A DNA stretch of 47,622 nucleotides, taken from NCBI GenBank assembly GCA_000310025.1, contig FN649730.1, positions 219,389 through 267,010 of the forward strand, given 5' to 3'. The notes below the pieces were generated by a model that was not told where the DNA came from, made no database searches, and worked only from the letters and a program-made list of their open reading frames with translations. This DNA comes from Ectocarpus siliculosus (Eukaryota > Sar > Phaeophyceae > Ectocarpales > Ectocarpaceae). The first letter of the stretch is position 1. Each line of letters begins with the position of its first letter. The position numbers were made by a program, and so were the translations under genes. This document shows, piece by piece, positions 20,601-31,970 of the stretch.

Positions 20601-21829
20601 GCTCAGAGGCCTGCGCCGGCTCGGCATACTACGGAACGCAGTACTCGACTGAGGTAAGACTTCGTGCAGCGTAATGTGACATGCGAATCGCGTGTTTTGA
20701 AACCCCGGAGGATATTTATTGACATGTGGTGGCTGGTAGTCATGCCGTGTGGTACAGGTTCACTCCTGTAGGCACGCTTTGAAACGGCCGTAATTTATTG
20801 CTGTGGTTCGGAACGGCTTGAGCCGCAGTATGATGCACGTGCAGGTCAACAACAGGCAAAAGAGGAAACGTTCGTCGTGGTCTAACCTGTGCCAACACGG
20901 CGAAGTTTCCTGGGGGGAAACTCGCGAGAATGATGTTGTGAATGATCTTGTCACGCCACAACCTACATAGCAGGGAGGCCATGACAACCAAACGGAACAT
21001 GATTTTTCTACATCCTTCCCCAGAAACTGACATACCGTCATGCCGAGCTGAGTTTTTTCTGTCCTTCGGACAACAATTCTCAGTTGCTGTGCTTATCCGT
21101 GCGACAGCGGCGAAACAAGCTGCTTGTATTAAGAACGCCTCGGGTGATGGGTCGCATACGAATACCAAGCACATAGACTCCGCCCACCCACGCGTTGGTG
21201 ATGCATTCGTGGCAACACCCGCAGATATAGTCTTCAGTCATCCTCTCTTTTGCTGCAAATATCCTCCTTCCTCTATATGCGAGAAGAGAGGATCATAATA
21301 AAGTCGTCGAGATGGGGAGATGCGACCCTTTTTTCGGTCATCTGTTGCCGCTAGTTCCGCCGCGTCCACCTTCACTGATCTCATTCCATCGACAAGCTGC
21401 AACCCCATGCGTATTATCAACGTAACGACGAAACTCTCTGCATTCTGTTCACGCCAACCAATTGCCTGCTGTATACTAAACCACCTCGGACAACAGTGCT
21501 GGTGTGGCGCCGAAGGCGCCGACTACGATGCCAACGGCGCGGGTGTCTGCGACAGGCCCTGCGGCGGCGACGCCGACGAGATCTGCGGAGGTTTCTACGC
21601 CATGTCGGTCTACGAGAACGGCGCGGACGACGGGGAACCCGTGGAGTTCTCGTGCTCCGGCGACGCCGGAGTGTCGTCCGGCTCTTCTTGCTGCGAAGCC
21701 GACTGCGGCACTTGCGGAGGCTCGGGTTGCAGCTCCCGCGGCTCCGGCGGCGCTTCGTGCTGCACCTCGAGCATCCAGTCCGCTGGTATCCTTTGCTCTG
21801 ACTCCGGGGCCGCCCCGTGCATCCTCTAA
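14484..21829 (+). CDS. Multi-exon WSC-domain protein with two Cys-rich domains
   Basis: Eleven exons join without a frame break: 14484-14615, 14845-14913, 15702-15859, 16221-16277, 16788-17045, 17504-17560, 18320-18577, 19037-19093, 19887-20144, 20597-20653, 21497-21829. The product has, in order, a Cys-rich domain (CGTCGGSGC...CC...GAAPC), a Thr-Glu repeat linker, four WSC domains (YLGCYSD, ACAGSAYYGTQYS, CWCGAEGADYDANG, DADEICGG) and a second Cys-rich domain ending in GAAPCIL. WSC domains bind carbohydrate and are known in fungal wall sensors and in brown-algal wall-related proteins. A secreted or wall-associated role is therefore likely; no catalytic domain is seen. The 5' exon with the start codon is missing from the model. 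Introns are phase 1 in the first part and phase 0 through the WSC part. Confidence 0.8.
14845..14913 (+). CDS. WSC gene exon: Cys-rich domain I, second half
   Basis: Acceptor CTTCAG, donor GTGAGG. Joined to the previous exon it gives DCCTSNIASNGILCADSG and AAPCI, the same pattern as the C-terminal domain at 21770-21829 but split by an intron. Confidence 0.75.
15702..15859 (+). CDS. WSC gene exon: Thr-Glu linker and start of WSC-1
   Basis: Acceptor CTTACAG, donor GTGAGT. The phase-1 join restores GDVDDDVPTETETETE... The linker is made by a GAGACC/GAGACA hexanucleotide repeat (15729-15768). Then SSYLGCFSDLPGSRIF and TMTAD open the first WSC domain. Confidence 0.75.
16221..16277 (+). CDS. WSC gene exon: WSC-1 middle
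   Basis: 57 nt, acceptor CCACAG, donor GTGAGG. ACLALCADSVYYGTQYSEE, the most diverged of the four middle exons; both Cys are kept. Confidence 0.75.
16788..17045 (+). CDS. WSC gene exon: end of WSC-1 plus start of WSC-2
   Basis: 258 nt, acceptor ACAATAG, donor GTGGGC. CWCGAEGADYDANGEGDC and DTDEICGGYNAMSVYE finish WSC-1. An acidic linker follows, then PSYLGCYSDPADNRVF. Confidence 0.8.
17504..17560 (+). CDS. WSC gene exon: WSC-2 middle
   Basis: 57 nt, acceptor CCATAG, donor GTAAGA. VCSEACAGSAYYGTQYSTE. Confidence 0.8.
17950..18587 (+). repeat. Near-identical intragenic duplicate, left copy
   Basis: Matches 19517-20154 at a constant offset of 1567 with no difference seen by eye. It covers the 3' part of one intron, the whole 258-nt exon and the first ~10 bp of the next intron. 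Flanking introns align with clear divergence. Confidence 0.85.
18320..18577 (+). CDS. WSC gene exon: end of WSC-2 plus start of WSC-3
   Basis: 258 nt, acceptor AACAACAG, donor GTGAGC. CWCGAEGADYDANGAGVC, DADEICGGFYAMSVYEND, acidic linker, PSYLGCYSDPADSRVF. Identical to the exon at 19887-20144. Confidence 0.8.
19037..19093 (+). CDS. WSC gene exon: WSC-3 middle
   Basis: 57 nt, acceptor CCATAG, donor GTGAGA. ACSEACAGSAYYGTQYSTE. Confidence 0.8.
19517..20154 (+). repeat. Near-identical intragenic duplicate, right copy
   Basis: Partner of 17950-18587. Confidence 0.85.
19887..20144 (+). CDS. WSC gene exon: end of WSC-3 plus start of WSC-4
   Basis: 258 nt, same sequence and splice sites as 18320-18577. 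Confidence 0.8.
20597..20653 (+). CDS. WSC gene exon: WSC-4 middle
   Basis: 57 nt, acceptor CTACAG, donor GTAAGA. ICSEACAGSAYYGTQYSTE. Confidence 0.8.
21497..21829 (+). CDS. WSC gene terminal exon: end of WSC-4 and Cys-rich domain II
   Basis: Acceptor CAACAG, stop TAA at 21827-21829. CWCGAEGADYDANGAGVC, RPCGGDADEICGG, then FSCSGDAGVSSGSSCCEADC, GTCGGSGCSSR, ASCCTSSIQSAGILCSDSG, AAPCIL. Unlike domain I, this Cys-rich domain lies in one exon. Confidence 0.8.
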   Translation, partial: CWCGAEGADYDANGAGVCDRPCGGDADEICGGFYAMSVYENGADDGEPVEFSCSGDAGVSSGSSCCEADCGTCGGSGCSSRGSGGASCCTSSIQSAGILCSDSGAAPCIL

Positions 21830-23825
21830 CTTTCTACCCTTGCTGTTAGGTGAGCCCCGCCCCCGTCCCCGCGTGGGTTCGAAGCACGTCTTATGAGTGT
21901 TTGTTCGACGAAAACCGCTAGAAAAGCCAGATGGGTCCGCACCCATAGTCTGTGTATCAGGTGTTAATGCCGCGTGTGTATTCGAAGTGATCATTCGGAC
22001 GTTCTTCCGCACCCTAGGGTGCGAAGGTTTAGGTATTGCATTTTTTCTCCGGGCAAGCTCCCTCTTATTTACCACAGAAGGTCATGTTGGCAACCTATCG
22101 ACCACTGATTGGCGTCGTCTTTCTTTTGCCTGGTTCGCGAACTACTAGACGAAAGAAAAAATAAACACCGTTTCTTCTTTTGGTTCTTCCCCAAGACTCT
22201 CGAGCAAATTCTGGAGTAGATCGACGAACCGCTGTTGTTGTTGCTGAGGACTTCCTTGTTGTAACTACTCCCTTCCTCTCTGGGCACGGACGCTTTCACC
22301 GCTACCTTGCCTGGACCGTTGGTTTGTGTCGACAGATGTTGCGCCGCGTATCGCGCATCTCGCCCATCACGGCTTGCCGACCAACAGGGCGACGGTATCG
22401 CTTCTTCTCCACCAATCCTGGAGAAACTCAGCGCAATTGGTGTCATTTCAAGACCTCTGGAGATAGGGTAGATTGGGCTTGTTCAACTATTATTCTATAG
22501 TCGAGGTTTCCAAGGACTTACCCACAAACAACGAGTGGGCTACGGTAGTGACTCGGGACTTGTATTGACAGCTTGTAAGGATAGCGACGAGTACTGTTCA
22601 TTGACTGCTAACATGTGTCTGGGCGATAGAATATTTGCGGGGTAGAGGTACAGAGAGAGAGCCCAGGAGGCACAGAAGAGTTTTAGGGGAGATCGCTAGG
22701 CAGGGACATAGCTCTACGGCGCCACGATACTCGAACGCGTGTGTATGTGTGTTAGATGTATCTTTGTACGTGGTATGCATATCATCGTGGGCTCAGCAAA
22801 TCCGGTCTGAGCCGCCTGCTCGGTTCGGCCTAAGACAGTGATAGCGGGAGACCAATGCCACACCATGGTAGCATAACTGTGGTGTGCGCATTAGATGATA
22901 CGCGATGTGTGTGTTAGATGTTGTGTAGTGGTTCGCCGGGGAGCTCAGCTCAGCCAAACGTTCGGTCTAAATCGTTCGTTCGTGTTTGCCTAGACTACCC
23001 AATGGACAAAGTTGCTCTTAACTGACTCCGACGGTGGGCCTGTTTCGTTTCATGTTTCTCCTGCATCTTGTGTCCTTTGGCCCGAAAGCAGACACCTTGA
23101 AACGCTGACTCGGTTGTTTCCAGCCGGCGGGAGTTGTCTAAAAAACAATCGTTGGTGTATATTGTTGTGCGGTCTGCGTTGGTTTTGGGGACGAAGGGTA
23201 GCCACGATAGGCGCGACTAAAAACTATCGTAGTGATGCGAGATGGAGGCACGTCATGCGGATCGTTTCTGCCGTATGCAAGTTGTCGGTTGAAGTACATA
23301 GAACTTGGCGCAGAGTGCGTCAAGTAGAACTTGACGTGGAGTGCTTAAAGTAGAGCTTGTTGTAGTGTCGAGGTATCGTCACCCACACTGGACCACAGTA
23401 GTGCAGCCAGTCGCGTTTGCGAAGCTTCCACCAATACGGGTAGTTGGGAGTTGGCTCGGGGAGAGGCCATCTATCCAAGCCGCCTCTCGACGACATTCTG
23501 ACTACTATGTGGCGTTGTGATGTGGTACTATTCGCACATAAATGGGTGTAAAATACTGCCACTGAGCTTGGCGAAGAAAATGGATACAAAGAGCACGCGG
23601 GCACAACACGCACTGTCTGCGATGAACTGCGAGGGCAGACAGTGTGCCGAGGGCGAAAGACTGCACCCCCCCAACAACCCATACGCGCACCGCCAGCGGT
23701 ACACAGCCGAGAGAGCACACACCAACCAACGTGTGTCTAAGTGATCTCGGTGGAATAAGTTCGCTTCATGGCGATGGCCACTGGGACCGCCTACGCAGGA
23801 TTTTAAGAGTATCTAGAAAAAAAAT
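21830..23825. other. No recognisable gene
   Basis: The 3' flank of the WSC gene and beyond. Open frames on both strands lack conserved motifs. GTGTGTTAGATGT recurs near 22743 and 22908. Confidence 0.5.
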
Positions 23826-23842
23826 AGGGAGGGGGCACGCAG

Positions 23843-23871
23843 ACCCTATCCCTATCCCTAACCCTAACCCC
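23843..23871. repeat. Interstitial telomere-like repeats, CCCTAA orientation
   Basis: CCCTATCCCTATCCCTAACC then CTAACCCC: two variant and two canonical units of the TTAGGG-type telomere repeat. Confidence 0.8.
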
Positions 23872-26800
23872 AAAGCACGGATTGAATACTCTATCCTATA
23901 TGTTTGCTTAATCAATTTTGCTGCGTAGACTGCTGGGCCATCCGCAACAACTGGAAGTCACTTCCGACGGGAGAGGGCAACGCTCTTGCCCCAAGAACAA
24001 AATGTGTTTCTTTGTTCAAACCAAGGTGGGATCACCAATAAAACCACAATTAGCTCTAGGTAAGGTCAGGGCGAATCCAACAGGATACGTTTCTCTTGTT
24101 GCTGACGCCGTTGTCAATTACGTGGATGAAGCCTCCTGCCCCGCGGCTGGTGGCCCTATGTAAACCTCCGTTGTATTCACACACATTCCTTTTCTTCGAT
24201 GCCAAGCCGGGGAACGGGTACCGCCTCACAGATCCCCGCAACTTACTTGAACCCACCGTTGGACCACACGTACTACTTGGGAATTGTTTACAGTAGCAAA
24301 GTCGGGGTCCAACAGCACTGCGTAAGTGCAACCAAACGCAACTTCTTCTTCAGCGGCTTGCCCACCCGCCGTGCAGAAACAATCGCGACGAAGCAGCGTG
24401 AACCGTTTTTATTCCCTTCACTACACAACCTGCCGCTACATAGTTTGTGTTTGGAACGTCCCTCCGGGTCGCTGGTAGTCGGCCCGACGCCACTCAGCCA
24501 CCCATTTTCCTCTCGTTAAGTTCCGTGATCTTGTCTTCCGCGTTCCCCGACAGTGGTCGGGTATGGAATATCCTCCGACACGAAAGGATTGCATCGCTAA
24601 ACTTATCGGGCAGATTCGCTACCCGCAGATAGATAGATGCCCTTGCAGGGCGGCCGTCATGGGCGGCAGTGAGTGGCAAAAACGCCCCCCTTCTGCCGTC
24701 GGGGTTGACCTCCGGGAAAGGTGTCCTGCCGATTCATAACGGGCCCGCGTTAACGAAGGATTTTTTTAGGAAACAGAGGCTCAAATTTTCACGAACAATG
24801 AGAAAACAACGCTTTGAAGCACAGTTAAGCGATGGATCCTGGACTAAACATAACGACCGGTGACCGTAGTGGCGATGCAATAAAAATAAACTGAGCCTCG
24901 ACTCAATTTTCTAATCTCCGGGTCCGTTCTGCATGTCCCACACCATGCCGTTGGCGGCTTCGATGTCCTCCATAACAAATGACCACCGTGCGCGGCGGGG
25001 AACGATCGTAAGCACTTGCCGAAGATGAAGTTGAACACCAGCCCTGCCGAAATGCGAAAATATCATCTCACTTGGGCGCGTCTTTGGCGAAAGGTTACTC
25101 GAAACCACGCTACACGGAGTGAGATAGATGCCCGGGCGTAGAGTGCGACATTGCGCGTCGTGAAGGCAATACACGAATCTGCGAGCGCCGCCAGCGTTGG
25201 TCGCACACTCTGCAGACGATTGCTAGCGTGTGTATTTTAGCATCGGCTCGGCTTGTTTCGCTAGTATTGCTCCTCGGTGACAAGTGTCAACAGTGAGAGA
25301 ACACCGACTACTACTTAGAGGTCGCCTGAACTGTAACTGTTATGCATAGATAGGTGGGTCATAAGCCTCCACTTCGCCCAGATGCTCGCTCGGGGCCATG
25401 TTCAGTTTAGAAAACCTTGTGCATTGCTGCGCCGGTTGCATAGAACCTGGTGGCGCACCAGTAACCCCGAGGGCAGCCGGCCTTCGGCGTAGACTCTACG
25501 TTGGGGCACGACGCGTGACGGTAAGGCCATTCACCTTGCGAGCCGAGGGAGCAGCGCCAGTTGAGGACGACAAAATCGGTGACGGGGTTTTTGCGGCCCA
25601 GGCGGTTTGCCGAGATGAATAGAACGAACTACAAGCCGAACTCACGTGAAATTCGAGACTTGCGTTGTTGTCCAGGGCAGGGTGCCCTCTGTGTCAGGAT
25701 GTACTCACGCCGGTCGCCTCACGGAGAGAAAAATAGCAACGGGCGGAGCGAAGGGCGGGCCGTTCCCGTTCGGGCGGAGAAGCACCACATGACGAATAAA
25801 AGTTGCAGTGGCCAGGGTGCATGAAACTGGGTTAAGTATCGCCCAGAGGCATCCGACTGCACGAAACGAGCAGCCGCCACGGCGTAAGGAAGACGCAATG
25901 GGCAGGGGAACCATATCGGATGAGAGAAAGGAGACACCAGCGAACGCGAGTCGGTAGTCCAAGGTTTGTATCACGCAAGGAAGTTCATCTCATATGCCAG
26001 CATCGCCCAGCGAGGTACAACCACGCTACTCAACGACCCGTCGGAACGAGACCATTGAAACTCTCCGGGTGCTGTGCCGCTGGGGCTACTGTACGAGAGT
26101 TCCCCGCGACATGCCGTATAACCGGACACCCAGCTCGTAAATATCTAGGTGCTGAAAAACGTGGCCGACCAGAACTTCCTCTATGGTAGTGCCAGACGCT
26201 ACGGCCACGTTGTGCGCCAGCATCTCCACGCCCGCTGGAGCAGCACAGTCAAAGTACGAGAAAACGGCAATTGGGAGCCAAAGTTGGGCGATCGCTAGGC
26301 CGACGCGCTATATTCCGTCAGATCTACGTTGAACGGACCCACGGCCGCCCACAAACAGTGGAGTCCGTCTCACACCAAGCCGAAGATGACATCTCGGAAG
26401 GGTCGCGAAACTGCATCCATGGGCCATGATGGGACGCGCTCGGGTCGTCGAGGGGGCTTGCAATGCACCCTTCCGTCGCGACATTAGCCACCCAGGCGGC
26501 GGTGTCCATGGTAAACGACGGCGGGATGAAACCGCTTGTTGGTCGGTCGGCCATCAGTACCCATGCGCGATTTGGTTTCCTCTACCGACAACGAAAATAT
26601 AACAAGGCGCGGGCGTGCAGGGCTATCACCGATCCGCACGTCGTCCCATTTGACGACGCACCTACGATCAAAGCGGGATTGTAATTCTATGGTAACGAAG
26701 CTCTCAATCTTGGGGGGAACACAGTTCCTGGACGTTGCACCCAGATGCGATCAGGGTTCCACGACAGGCCATCCGACGGCCCCCGGTACGGTACACGAAG

Positions 26801-27732
26801 GAAGTCCGGAAGACCCACCCCGTTCCGCAAATAAATTAGACCCATTTTTTGTGGGGGTGTTGCTTTAGGAAAACCAGTTCCTAGAAAGGAGCGTGACGCC
26901 ATACGAACCTGGCACAAAGGCTTTACCATCTACGCCAACGTTCCACGCGGGGGCTCGCCTCGGGACCCTCCCGTGATGGCTCGCACATGGGGTCTTGGGT
27001 GACGTCGGCCCGCGTCGGCGCGGCTGCACGAGTCGGGCATGGCATTAGCGCTCCGCTCCTGCCCTGCGGTCGATAGCGAAGACGGTGTGGGCGGAAACAA
27101 GGCTTCTTCTTGTCCGTGCCGGTGGTAGAGTTCACAGAACCACTCTCTAGAATCCACCTAGCAAATATCCGCGATCGAGAGGCTACTGTAGATGAAATAC
27201 GCAACCTCGTGTTTGTAGCCGAGAAACTGGAGTTCTAACGGCTCACCAGCGGGAAGAATGGCGTCCTCTCCGTTCTTTTGTTTTGTTGCTGGAATAGAGA
27301 AGTGATAATGGGGCTCTGCAGCTGATACAGTAGTGTTCCGTGCCCTGGTTCCATCCGATTGGCTCCCAATATATACACCGGCACGGTTATCCCAGTGCGA
27401 TCAACCAACAAGAAATAGACTAACCTCAACGTGACGAGATTGTTTCGCGGCCGTCCTCACGTAGTCCCGCGAGTTCCCATATTGAATCACCACTCGACGG
27501 GAACGCAACTGTACATACATGCCGACAAGATCGTGCAGCGAACGTGAAAGGAACCTAGAGTTTGAAAAAGAACCACGGTCGCAAGAATCTCGTTCCGCAG
27601 GAGCACATGCCTCATTCAGATATCACGCGAAATGCCTCGTTCAGCCATTAACCTTCGTAAGGTTCCAGTAGCCTTCGCAGTGTTTATCGCCTAAGAGAAC
27701 ATGTTGGATAACGCATACGATCGGGGAAGTTT

Positions 27733-27753
27733 GGATAGGGTCAGGGTTAGGGA
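27733..27753. repeat. Interstitial telomere-like repeats, TTAGGG orientation
   Basis: GGATAGGGTCAGGGTTAGGG, opposite in orientation to 23843-23871. Confidence 0.75.
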
Positions 27754-27771
27754 TTCTGCGTACCCCCTCCC

Positions 27772-28689
27772 TTCTATGTCCTCATGGACCTGATTTCTCG
27801 CGATGGCAGTCCCCTCCAGATACGAGGGGCACTGTATCCCGGACGCCGTCGTCGAACCTTGCACACGCACACCTCTGTTGGTGACATGTATATGTCGACC
27901 TGATGGCGCAAGGGACACAACCACCGCCGACGGTCAGAGGGCTGACCGTGGGTGGCTTCATCACTTCAACAAACAAAATGGTGCTTCTCACCACTGCTGT
28001 GAAGCCTTTTTTAACACATTCCTTTAGTAGGGGTATTATCTCAACTTCACTGTCGTTGTATGTATAATTTCATCTAGAATACGGTGCACATAAGACCTCG
28101 TCGCCTCAGACAGGAACGTTGTACCGCACAGGAACGTACTAAACCTCCGCAGCAGACAACATGTCGTACTCCACGAAGTAAGAAAATCAGGTGCCCGTCA
28201 AGGCTAAAACCCCACACCCAAACGAGATTCTTCCGAACGGTCTGATATGCCATGAGTGCCTGTGGGTAGGTACGCTCCCTAGTCTTTTCTTCCCTCCTCG
28301 GCATACGACCCGGTCCGATTCGACAAGCAAGATATGCACATAACATTTCACAATCCCTCCAACGAGCAAACACGCCAACACCAGCCCCGGGGATAAAAAC
28401 CGACAACAACCCACAACCACAAAACACGGAGAGGCGGGGGGGGGAGGAGCGAAGCGCGAAGCTCGCTCCCTTTGTCTCTAACAAATCAACACAACTCAAC
28501 ATTTCTGAACAACAACAACAACACCAAATTGTCAGAGAAAACGACCCTTGCGTGGGTCTTTCTTTGCCTTCCCCTTTGCGACATGCTGAGGTAACGGGAA
28601 CTGTTGGCACACCACGCTGCGCTTCCTTCTGCTCTACAACCCGGTGACTGCTTTCGACGCGAACACTTTGCATCCCGCACGACAGGAGG
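27772..28689. other. No recognisable gene
   Basis: The longest minus-strand frame (28074-28694) is Cys/Arg/Leu-rich with no family motif and is probably chance. An AACAACAAC run lies at 28508-28522. Confidence 0.5.
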
Positions 28690-28815
28690 ACCACACCGGC
28701 GGTAGTGTACTCATGTCAACGCATGCCGTAGTCGTTCGACCAATGCCCTCGCATCCTGACAATGCCAGGACGGAGCGATATGCCGGTTTTTCGCGGGCCA
28801 GGGGGGCGAGTAACA
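28690..28815 (-). mobile_element. Interspersed repeat A, fragment 4
   Basis: GTGTACTCATGTCAACGCAT, GCCGTAGTCGTTCGACCA and CTCGCATCC-ACA align with the 3'-terminal ~100 bp of repeat A (36-130), more diverged than the other copies and without the G run. Confidence 0.6.
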
Positions 28816-28964
28816 CACTCTCGCAAAACACACGCACGAAATATTCGTCGTCAACAAACACCCACTATACTACGAAGGCTCCCTCCTCTCCATCACCTAA
28901 AGAGAACTAGTGGCGCCGTTGACAAGATTCGTGGGCGCAGGGCTGCGCGAACAAGTTGATCACC

Positions 28965-29105
28965 GAGAGTAAAAAAGAGGGAAAGTTCTAAAGGGTGAGC
29001 TCGTCATATATACCGAGAGCATAAACGAGAAAAGTCCGTAAAATGAGCTCGTCACATATACTGAGTGGCGAAAGAGGAAAGTTCTGAAGGGTGAGCTTGT
29101 CAAGT
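28965..29105. repeat. Tandem ~48-bp repeat, about 2.5 units
   Basis: Units centred on GTGAGCTCGTCATATATACC (28995), ATGAGCTCGTCACATATACT (29042) and GTGAGCTTGTCAAG (29091), each preceded by a GAAAGTTCT-AAGG-like block. Confidence 0.75.
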
Positions 29106-29587
29106 CAATGGGGTGGCTTGATCAACGAGGTCAGATTGCCCGAGTACGCTACTGACGCCAATAATCGTTGAGTACATATATCTGGTGAAACAAAGGCTAT
29201 CGGAGCAAACCATTTGCATGCAGTCGCTACTACAGTAGGTCGCTTCAAAAATCAATAAGTGCACACCTCATGTAATGAAGATTGTCACGAAAAATTTTTT
29301 CTCGTATAACTCCAAGGGTGCGGATTTGGGATTTGGAACCCTCCACCAATCCTTCCCGCTGCTACCGACGTACAGTATGTAGAGACGACTGTCTCTCATG
29401 TACACGCATCTAGCCCCCCAGCTCACACAGCCCCCCCCCCCCCACTGAGGAATCTGCAACAAACCCAACTACATAAAACTGGCCGTCCCAAAAAACGTGA
29501 TACCGCGTTCGTTCATGGCCGAAACTTAAGTCTTTGCTTTAAATTTCCGAAAATCCAAACCCGAATTTCTTCTGGGGCTACAGCAAC

Positions 29588-29794
29588 ATGGCGGCACAAT
29601 TAAACCCTCTGTTCACGCGGGATACCCCATCAAAAGCTCGTAGACGTTCGTTCGACTCTGCTTTCGAGGGGGAAGGGAAATCTCTCTCTCCCTCTCTGCC
29701 GTCCTCTTTTTTTCCTCCGTGTCGCATCACCGAGGTTGAACAGCAACAACTACTCACCAAGTCCGTAACCGCAACACGGCCGCCTCCATGTTGA
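29588..29794 (+). other. Possible first exon or short ORF, weak
   Basis: ATG in a favourable context (ACAACATGG) opens a 68-codon frame, MAAQLNPLFTRDTPSKARRR..., Ser/Arg-rich and then Pro-rich. A pyrimidine tract with acceptor (CTTCTCCTTTTTCAG) follows at about 29798-29812, leading into Pro-rich codons. No domain is recognised; it could equally be chance. Confidence 0.2.
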
Positions 29795-31424
29795 TGTTCT
29801 TCTCCTTTTTCAGCTTCACCACAGCCTCACTCCCCACTTCCTCCCCCACCCCCGCTCGAACGTCCGGGAAACGACTCACTCCTCCAGTCCCCACCCCGCC
29901 GACTGCCGCCGTCGCCCTCCCGCCCCCCCCTGCTGACTCCCGTATACATGTCCTGGCCCCCCGCCATGCTGGAAGCACCGCTGCTGCTGCTGCTTATGTC
30001 TAACGGTGGGCCCACACGTCTCCCGAGCCGCTGTTGGTGCTACTGCTGCTGCTGCTGTTGACTCTGTCGTTGTTTACGAGAAAGGCTCGCTCGTCGGTAC
30101 CTGCTGTTTTGGGTGTAGGCAGGAGCACGCACAGCCGTCGATCGCATCAATCATTTCTCTCGGCACAGGTTACTGTAACCGATGTTGTGGGGCCCAGGGC
30201 GTTCGTGTGGCACGGCGACCTGGCCCATCCCCACACGACCAACCACATGACCCGTCCACTCCAATACCCTGACACATCAGCAGCCGATCGACAAGACAAA
30301 AAAATCGGTCACCTCCAAGCTTCGCCGGGGACACCAGCCCTTCCTCCTCGCCGTGATCGTCGTGAGCGTGGGAGCCTTGTCCGTGGCTGGCTGTGGTCGT
30401 GATCCCCGTGCTCGTGCCCAAAATTCTGGCATGGAAATAAATAAACAAATAGAGAGATTGTGGCATCTTTGTTTGTTGTGTTGGTGGTGATGGTTTTGGC
30501 TCTGCCTGGTGGTGGTGATGGTGGTGGTGGTGGTGGTGCTGGTGGTGGTGCTGCAAATGACGCCATTATTGCCATCGCATTCCCCAGAAAAGCAATACCT
30601 TATTTGCTTTATTTACGACTGTTTCTTTTAATAATGCAGACAAATCGTGGAATCACATACATACATACATCCAGATTCGGAAGCTTTCCGCGAGGGACTT
30701 TTAGTTTTATATTCTGCTACAACTCTCATTGTATGTACCTTGGTACACTGTTTTCTGATTGGCTGAAGAGGGTTGGGGGGATGACGGCGTGCCTCGTTGC
30801 TGCTGTTTCTCTTCCGTTAGCGTCTCCGGAAGCACCCCTCATCCCACTTCATACCCTGTACCATACGTTACTCGGTACTGCACCGAATCCCGGACGGAAG
30901 CCCTGTGTGTGGCATTCTTGACGTTTTTCGCAAGGCGGTTTCCGGAGGCACACGCCCGAATAGCGACCCATGGCCCGCGACAAAAACAGCTGGGTACCAT
31001 GGTTTCACCCAACCTCGCCGAAGGTATCGGGGTCGAAGGTATCGGGGTCTCCGCACACCCCTCCCTGTGCGAAGTGAACGATACCTGCGCGATAATCAAT
31101 TAATAAATCCCTTTGAGCCCGATTTTTTCCCGCACCCCCCGTGCCAAGACCCCGGCCTGTGCCATGTAGCCGATCCGTGCCAAGACCCGCATCCTTACGG
31201 AACATACAATAGACGCAGTTTCCGATGGAGGGTATGACCTGCTTGAGGTGCCCGTGAATTTTAGTGCCACGTCGAGGTTTGCGTGAGGAGCACGGGGTGG
31301 CGAAAGAACCGTGGGTCAAGTCGAGGTGGGGAGGGGATGAAACCTAGTTGACCCCGTGAAACCAGGGGCGTGCACCTTGCTGCATGCATGCTGCATGGTA
31401 CTTTTTCTCTTTTTCCTGAAGGTG
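29795..31424. other. Low-complexity and unassigned DNA
   Basis: Pro/Ala-type codon runs at 29820-30000, a GGT/GGTGAT microsatellite at 30481-30550, ACATACATAC at 30656-30668 and a short tandem GAAGGTATCGGGGTC at 31019-31048. No gene is recognised. Confidence 0.5.
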
Positions 31425-31970
31425 GCAACGCGTGTGGTTGATGATTCCACCAGGCTGCACACACTCCTGCGGGGGCCTCACACCTCTTGTTTTTTGGTGT
31501 GAGAGGGGTTGTCCATCGACATGGATTGATTGAACGCAATCCGATGCTGAAGGGAGGCATCGTTCGTTTCACTCTCTTGCATGGTGTTTGCAGAGGTCCT
31601 CTGAGAGCGGATGAACTACACTGTAGCGTACACAGGTTCATTGGGGGATGGCATTTTGGTTCTGAACCACTACGGCACGTCAGTCAGCAGTACGAAAGTA
31701 CGCACTACTGCTGTATGCATACATACGGCAGTACACGTTCTCGGTTCTCGACTGGCTCTCCCCTCCCACCATCGCACACATGCACACACGGCCAACGCGA
31801 ACACTCCAAGAGTCGACAAAAAGGGTGAGGACGAGAAGTTATTTTGGTTATTACGCAAGACGGTGCTTTTATTTTGGGAAATGGACACCGCCGTTGGAGC
31901 ACCTGGGGGCGAGTACCTCCTGTACGGGCAGTGCTTCAGCCGTTTCGCTCTACGCTGTGTAGGTTGTTTT
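31425..31970. repeat. Dispersed repeat Y, copy 2
   Basis: Aligns with 4600-5235 in the same orientation (GTCCTCTGAGAGCGGATGAA, GGCTCTCCCCTCCCACCATC, CGACAAAAAGGGTGAGGACG, ACGCAAGACGGTGCTTTTAT). The start of similarity is blurred at the left. Confidence 0.65.

Larger units (their letters stand above)
23828..27771. mobile_element. Segment with telomere-like terminal inverted repeats, putative DNA element
   Basis: The left end reads GGGAGGGGGCACGCAGA followed by CCCTAT/CCCTAA repeats (23828-23871). The right end, on the opposite strand, reads GGGAGGGGGTACGCAGA followed by CCCTAACCCTGACCCTATCC (27771 back to 27733). The termini are thus inverted repeats of ~40 bp, of which the first 17 differ at one base. 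No convincing target-site duplication is seen. Frames inside are short and interrupted; none gives a transposase motif I can name. Alternatives are two independent interstitial telomere insertions, or a fusion scar. Confidence 0.45.

Noticed and set aside
28074-28694. A 206-codon minus-strand frame
   Set aside because: Composition is Cys/Arg/Leu-rich without a motif, no splice or start context supports it, and it overlaps repeat A fragment DNA at its edge. Probably chance.
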